A stretch of 64,000 nucleotides of DNA from Sextonia rubra (lineage: Eukaryota; Streptophyta; Magnoliopsida; Laurales; Lauraceae), in contig JASUAD010000005.1 of assembly GCA_037013555.1 (NCBI GenBank), positions 1,488,001-1,552,000 of the forward strand, in the 5' to 3' direction. A program made the translations under genes and the position numbers. The notes under the pieces were generated by a model. That model saw only the letters and a program-made list of their open reading frames with translations. It made no database searches and had not been told where the DNA came from. Below are positions 58,205 through 64,000 of the stretch, one piece after another. Position 1 is the stretch's first letter; every line of letters starts with the position of its first letter.

Positions 58205-58650
58205 TTTGGTTTAGGGGCTTAGGGTTTAGGGCATACATTTTAGGGTTTAGGGTTTGTTTTTGGGGTTTAGGGTTTAGGGTGTTTTAGGTTTAGAGTTTAG
58301 TGTTTAGTGTTTAGGGTTTGGGGCTTAGGGTTTAGGGTTTTAGGGCTTAAGGTTTAAGGTTTAGGGTTTAGGGTTTGGGTTTTAGGGTTTTCGGGTTTTG
58401 GATTCAGGGTTCAGGGTTTATGGGTTCGGGTTTGGGGTTTAGGGTTTTTTAGGGCTCAAGGTTTAGGGCTTAGGGTTTTAGGGTTTTGGAGTTTCAGATT
58501 CAAGGTTCTTAGGCTTTAGGTTTTAGTTTAGTGCTTTAGGTTTTAGGGTTACAGTTTTGGGTTTAAGGTTTTAGGGTTTTATAGTTTGATGGTTTTAGGG
58601 TAGGGTTTTGGGTTTTGGGTTTTGGTTTAGGGTTTTAGGCTTTAGAGTTT
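58205..58650. repeat. Interstitial telomere-like block 3
   Basis: About 445 bp, the longest of the three and the best preserved (GGTTTAGGGTTTAGGG runs). Flanked left by the same TATTATCTATTTTGGTTTA phrase as block 2. Confidence 0.93.
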
Positions 58651-61600
58651 ATCTATTGGTATTCTCCTTTTTATTCTCCTTTTCATCTATTCTCCTCTTT
58701 AACTATTATTTTATTTTTCTGCTCTCTATTTATTTCTACTATTTTTTCTATTAATTATATTTTATATTCTTTTTTTCCTTTCCTTTATAGATTTATATGA
58801 TTTTTTTATTCTCTTTTTTCTCATTTTTTCTATTCTTTTTGTTTATATTTTATCTTTTTCTATTCTTTTGTTCAATATTCTATTTTTTTATTCACTTTCC
58901 CCCTATTTTCTTTTTTTTATACCCTCCTTTTTATCATCCTTTTTTTTCTTTTATCCACTTTTTCTATTGACTCCCTAAAGCTATTCTCTATTTATTTCTA
59001 CTATTTTATCTATTCTCGATTATTAATATTCTCTTTTATCCATTTCTTTTCTTATTCTCTTTTTATTTCTACTATTTTCTCTCCTCTAATTTTCATATTC
59101 TATTTTCTTCTAGTCTCTTTCATTTCTACTATTTTTTCCTATTCTTAATTATTTATATTATCTATTTATTTTTACTATTTTGTTATATTCTCTATTTTCT
59201 TTATTCTTTTTTATTTCTTTTTTGTCTATTCTCTATTTATTTCTAACTTTTTCTATTCTCTTTTTTTCAATTTATTTTTTTCTATTCTTTTTTTTTCATT
59301 TTTTCTATTATCTTTTTCTTTACTTTTTTTAAAGATCTTTTCCACTTCTCTGCTTAATTCTCCTCTTTTTCTATTCTGCTTGGTTTTTCAAATCTCTATT
59401 TATTTCTACTAATTTTTTTTCTATTCTCCATTTTAATATTCTTTGCTTTTATGTGTTCTCTTTTTTTCTTATTCTTTATTTATTTCCATTATTTTTAATC
59501 TCTTTAATTTTCTTTTTTATAGTCTTTATTTGTTTCTACTATTTTTCTATTCTCCTTATTTCCCTTTTTTTTTTTGGTTTTAAACTTATCTCTTCAATAT
59601 TTTTCTACTCTTTGTTTTTTGTTTTCTCTACTTGTTTCTACTATTTTTAAATTCCTTATTTTCTCTTATTCTCTAGTTATCTTTTCTATTTTTTTATCTT
59701 TTTTTTTCTATTACCTTTTTCTATTCTTTATTTATTTCTACTATTTTTTTTCCTATTCTCCATTTTATCAATTGTCATTTTTTTTCTATTCTCTTTTTTG
59801 CCCTATTCTCTTTTCTCTTGCAGTCTATTTATTTTTTATGTCTTTAATATTTTCTATTTTTAATTTATTTTTTATTATCCCATTTTACTATTTGTCTATG
59901 TTTTTTGTTCTCTATTTCATTCTACTTTTCCTTATTTTATTTTTTTTCTAGTACTTTTTTGTATTTCTCTTTTTATTATTCTTTTTTATCTATTTTTTCA
60001 TTCTATTCTCTTTTTTATATTCATTTTTTCTCTTCTATTTTTTATATTCCTTTTTTCCTTTATAATTTCTGATTTCTCTTTTTTGTTATCATTTTTTAAT
60101 TTATTTTTTCCCATTTACTTTTGTTCTAGTCTTGTTTTGTATTCTCTTTTTGTCTATTTTTATTTTTTTATTTTCTTTTTCTATTTTACATTTTTTGTTT
60201 TTTTGTATTCTATTTTTTTTCTCCTTTTCTTTATTTTAATTATTTTTCATTTTTCATTTTTCATTATATTTCTATATTCTCCTTTTTATTTTCCTTTTAT
60301 TTTATTCTACTTTTTTTCTATTTACTTTCTTTCCTATTATCTATTTATTTCTACTAATATTTTCTATTGTCTTTTTCATATTCTATGCTTGTAATATTCT
60401 CTACTTTTTTATTTTTTTTTCCATTCTCTGTTATAATATTCTCTATCACAATGTTTTCTTTTTTTTTTTTTCGAACAGTCTTTTTTATATTCACTTCTTT
60501 CATTTCATTTTACAATTCCTTTTTTTTATTCCATTGCTTTTTCTGTCTTCTCTTTTTTCTTCCTTTCCTCATTTTTCTAATCTCTTAGTTTTTCCAATTC
60601 ATTTTTTAATTTTCATTTTTTTCTCTTATTTTTTCTAACCACATCTTTTTCATTTTCTTTTTTTGTTTTTTACTCTAATATCCTCTCTAATTCTCTTTTC
60701 TCAAGTATCTTTTTCTTTATCCTCTATTTTTCTCAATTCGATTTTTTCCTACTCTCTATTTTTTTACTATTTCTTTTTACTCTCTCTTTTTATTCGATTT
60801 TTTCCTACTCTCTATTTATTTCAACTATTTTCTTCCTATTATCTATTCTTTATAATCTCTATTTCTTAGTTTCTCATTTTTTTCAGTTCTCTTTTTACTT
60901 ACTCTCTTTACTTCTCTCTATTTATTTCTACTAAATTTTACGTTCTCTATGTTTTTATTTTCTTTATTGTTATTATGTATTTTTTATTCTCTATTTATCT
61001 CTACTTTTTTCTATTCTCAATTTTCTTATATTACATTTTCTTTTGCATTCCCTTTTTTGAATTCTTTATTATTATCTATTTTAATCTATCTTTTCTTTCT
61101 ATTTTATATTTTTTGATTCTCTTTTTTCAATTTCCTTTTTTCTATTCACTTTTTAATCTATTTCCTCTTTATAATTCTCTTTTTTTTCTAGTCTCTTTAT
61201 ATCTTTCTCTTTTTGTCTATTGCTTTCGTTTCTATTCTCATTTTTCTCTATTTTATTTTCATTATTTCATTTTCTTCAATTCTCTTTTCCTCTATTTTTG
61301 TTTTTTATTTTCTCTATTTGTTTCTACTATTTTGATTTTCCTTATTTCCACTTATTCCTTCTTTTTATTCTCTAATTATTTTTTCTATTTTTTTGCTCTT
61401 TATTCTTTCTATTATATTTTTCTATTCTCTATTTATTTCTACTAGTTTTTTTTTCATATACTCTATTTATTATATTCTTCATTTTATCAATTGTCATTTT
61501 TTTCTATTCTTTTTTTTTCCTATTCTCTTTTCTTCTGTACTTTATTTATTATTGCCATTTCTTTTTTTCAATTCCTTTTTTTGTATTCCTTTTTTCCTTT

Positions 61601-64000
61601 GTAATTTTTAATAACTCTTTTTTTATTATCTTTTTACTAATTTATTTCTTCCCATTCTCTTTTGTTCTAGTAACTTTTTGTCAATTTTATTCTATTCTAT
61701 TCTTTTTCTATTTCACAATTTTCTATTTTTTATGCCATTTTTTATTCTCCTTTTCTCTATTTTAATTATTTTTATTTTTTCCTTTTTCATTATATTTTTA
61801 TATTCTCCTTTTTATTTTCTTTTTATTTTATTGCTCACTTTTTCTATTGACTTCTTTTCTCTATTCTCTAGTTATTTCTACTATTTTTTCTATTCTCTTT
61901 TTTCTATTCTTTATTTATATATTCTTTACTTATTTCAAAATTTTTTACTATTTTCTATTATAATATTTTTTTTGTATTTTTTTGTTTTCTAACTCTCTTT
62001 TTTATATTCACTTGATTTATTCCATTTTACAGTTCCTTTTTTTTATTCCATTGCTTTTTCTCTATTCTATTTTTTTTCCTATCCTCTTCTTGCTAATCTC
62101 TTGGTTTTTTCAATTCATTTTTTTAGTTTCATTTTTTCCTCTTATTTTTTCTAATCTGTTTTTCTTTTTCTTTTTTTGTTTTTTTATCCCTTTTTTTCTA
62201 ATATTTTTCCAACTTGCTTTTTTCTAGTGTTTTTTTTTCTATCCTCTATTTTTTCAATTTGATTTTTTTCCTCTTCTCTATTTTTTACTATTTAATTTTA
62301 TTCTCTATTATTTTCTATCACTTTTTTCCTATTCTCGATTTATTTCTACTATTTTCTTCCTATTATCTATTCTTTATAATCACTATTTCTCATTTCTCAT
62401 TTTTTCTTTTCTCCTTTTACTTATTCTCTTTCTTCTTCTCTCTATTTATTTCTACGAAACTTTACATTCTCTATTTTTTTATTCTCTTTATAGTAATTTT
62501 GCATTTTTTATTCTTTATTTATCGCTATTTTTTTCTATTCTTAATTTTTTTACGTTACATTTTTTTGTATTCCCTTTTTTGAATTCTTTATTATTATCTA
62601 TCATAATCTATCTTTTTTTACGTTACATTTTTCTGTATTCCCTTTTTTGAATTCTTTATTATTATCTATCATAATCTATCTTTTCTTTCTATTTTGTATT
62701 TTTTGATTCCCTTTTTTCAATTTCCTTTTTTTCTATTCACTTTTTACTCTATTTCCTTTTTTTAATTCTCTTTTTTTCTAGTCCCCTTATTTCTTCCTCT
62801 TTTTTTTCTATTGTTTTTGTTTTTATTCTTTTTTTTCTCTATTTTATTTCCATTTTCTTCAATTCTCTTTTCCTCTATATCTGTTTTTTATTTTCTTTAC
62901 TGATATCTACGATTTTTATATTCCTTATTTTATCTTATTCTCTTCTTTCTATTCTCTAATTATTTTTTCTGTTTTTCTTCTATTCTCTATTTTTCTATTA
63001 CTTTTTTTGTTCTTTATTTATTTCGACTAGTATTTTTTTCCTATTCTCAATTCATTATATTCTTCATTTTATCAATTGTAATTTTTTTTTCTCTTTTTTT
63101 TTACACTCTATTTATTTTTGCTAATTCTTTAATATTCATTATTTTTAGTTAATTTTTTATTCTTAAGTTTTTCTACTTTTTTTAATTCTCTAATCTCTAT
63201 TTCCTTCTAGTTTTCTCTATTTTCAATTTTTTTTCAAATATGTTTTTTTGAATTGCACTTTTTTGGTATTCTTTTTTATCTTTTTTTCAGTCTATTCTTT
63301 TTTTTATATTCTTTTTTTTCTCTTCTCTTTTTCATCTTCTTTTTTCCTTTATAATTTTTAATTTCTCTTTTTTATGATCTTTTTTCTTATTTGTTTTTGC
63401 CATTCTCTTTTGTTCTAGTCTCTTTCTGTTTGTTTTATTCTATTCTATTCTTTTTCTATTTCACATTTTCTACTTTTTGTATTGCATTTTTTATTCTCCT
63501 TTTCTCTATTTTTAATATTTTTTTTCTTTTTTCATTATATTTTTATATTCTCTTTTTTTTTCTTTCTATTTTATTCTCCTCTTTTTCTTTGACTTTTTTC
63601 CTATTCTCTATTTATTTCTGCTATTTTTCATTCTCTTTTTTATATTCTCTATTTGTAATATTCTCTACTTTTTTGAGTTTTTTTTCCTATTCTCTATTTA
63701 TTTTGACAATGTTTTCTGTTCTCTATTACAATATTTTCTATTACAATATACTTTTTGTTTTTTTTTTGGTTTTCCAACTCCCTTTTTTATATTCACTTGT
63801 TTTATTCGGTTTTACTACTTTTTTATACCATTGCCTTTTCTCTATTCGCCTTTCTTTTCCATCCTCTTTTTTCTAATCTCTTAGTTTTTTCAATTCATTT
63901 TTTACTTTCATTTTTTCCCTTATTTCTTCTAATCTCTTTTTAATTTTCTTTTATTTGTTTTTTATTCTTTTTATTCTAATATTTTTTCTAATTCTCTTTT
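58651..64000. repeat. Pyrimidine-rich degenerate satellite, segment 4
   Basis: Continues to the window edge with no further telomere-like block. It contains a local, almost perfect 68-bp tandem duplication near 62545-62685 (TACGTTACATTTTT...ATAATCTATC). Confidence 0.92.
62545..62685. repeat. Recent 68-bp tandem duplication
   Basis: Two copies starting at the TACGTTACAT words (62551 and 62619) are almost identical, unlike the diverged repeats around them. Confidence 0.85.

Noticed and set aside
50249..63943. Dozens of plus-strand open frames up to 235 codons, looking like multi-pass membrane proteins
   Set aside because: They are F/L/S/I/Y-rich translations of G-poor pyrimidine repeats. Stops (TAA, TAG, TGA) are rare in such sequence, and overlapping frames are open at once.
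58205..64000. True chromosome end
   Set aside because: The TTTAGGG blocks are degenerate, short and followed by more than 5 kb of other sequence, so they are interstitial.

Overview
The window is nuclear DNA of a flowering plant. The evidence is spliced genes with GT-AG introns, Ty1/copia, Ty3/gypsy, hAT, RTE-type LINE, SINE and Cassandra (5S-containing TRIM) elements, telomere-like repeats of the plant type TTTAGGG, and fragments of plant hexokinase, ATG1 and phospholipase A I genes. I cannot name the species. Most of the window is transposon-derived or satellite DNA, and nearly every open reading frame longer than 60 codons is a transposon remnant or a by-product of biased base composition.

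Layout. 1-5.4 kb: a 1.2-kb direct repeat pair flanking a copia integrase scrap, the right copy cut by a truncated RTE-type LINE. 7.2-12.0 kb: a degraded minus-strand copia element (gag, zinc knuckle, protease/pre-integrase), apparently split at 9056/11840 by 2.8 kb of foreign DNA that itself holds a hAT-type MITE with perfect 8-bp target duplications. 12.4-25.9 kb: the only plausibly live gene, the 3' end (five phase-compatible exons, 207 codons) of a gene I do not recognise. Its second intron here is 11.3 kb and holds nested transposons: a minus-strand hAT transposase remnant, split by a 3.44-kb LTR element that carries gag and protease but no reverse transcriptase or integrase (306-bp LTRs, about 98% identical, 5-bp TSD GGGTA), then a minisatellite, a Cassandra element and another MITE-like element.

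25.9-30.5 kb: intergenic, with a SINE and an orphan retrotransposon leader and primer-binding site. 30.5-36.8 kb: a mosaic of intron-containing fragments of three unrelated genes on the plus strand (ATG1 kinase, hexokinase, a second ATG1 exon next to an inverted intron piece, and phospholipase A I). Stops, a frameshift and lost splice or catalytic residues mark them as dead, but the arrangement resembles transposon-captured, shuffled exons and is the most unusual genic feature.

37-44.6 kb: gypsy integrase remnants and other repeats. 44.7-50.2 kb: a tandem array of about 710-bp units, each carrying a motif like a gypsy primer-binding site. 50.2-64.0 kb: almost uninterrupted pyrimidine-rich DNA built on a degenerate unit of about 29 bp (consensus near CTATTCTCTATTTATTTC), with three islands of degenerate TTTAGGG repeat. 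At least two islands sit in homologous surroundings about 5 kb apart. This right third looks like constitutive heterochromatin (pericentromeric or subtelomeric).
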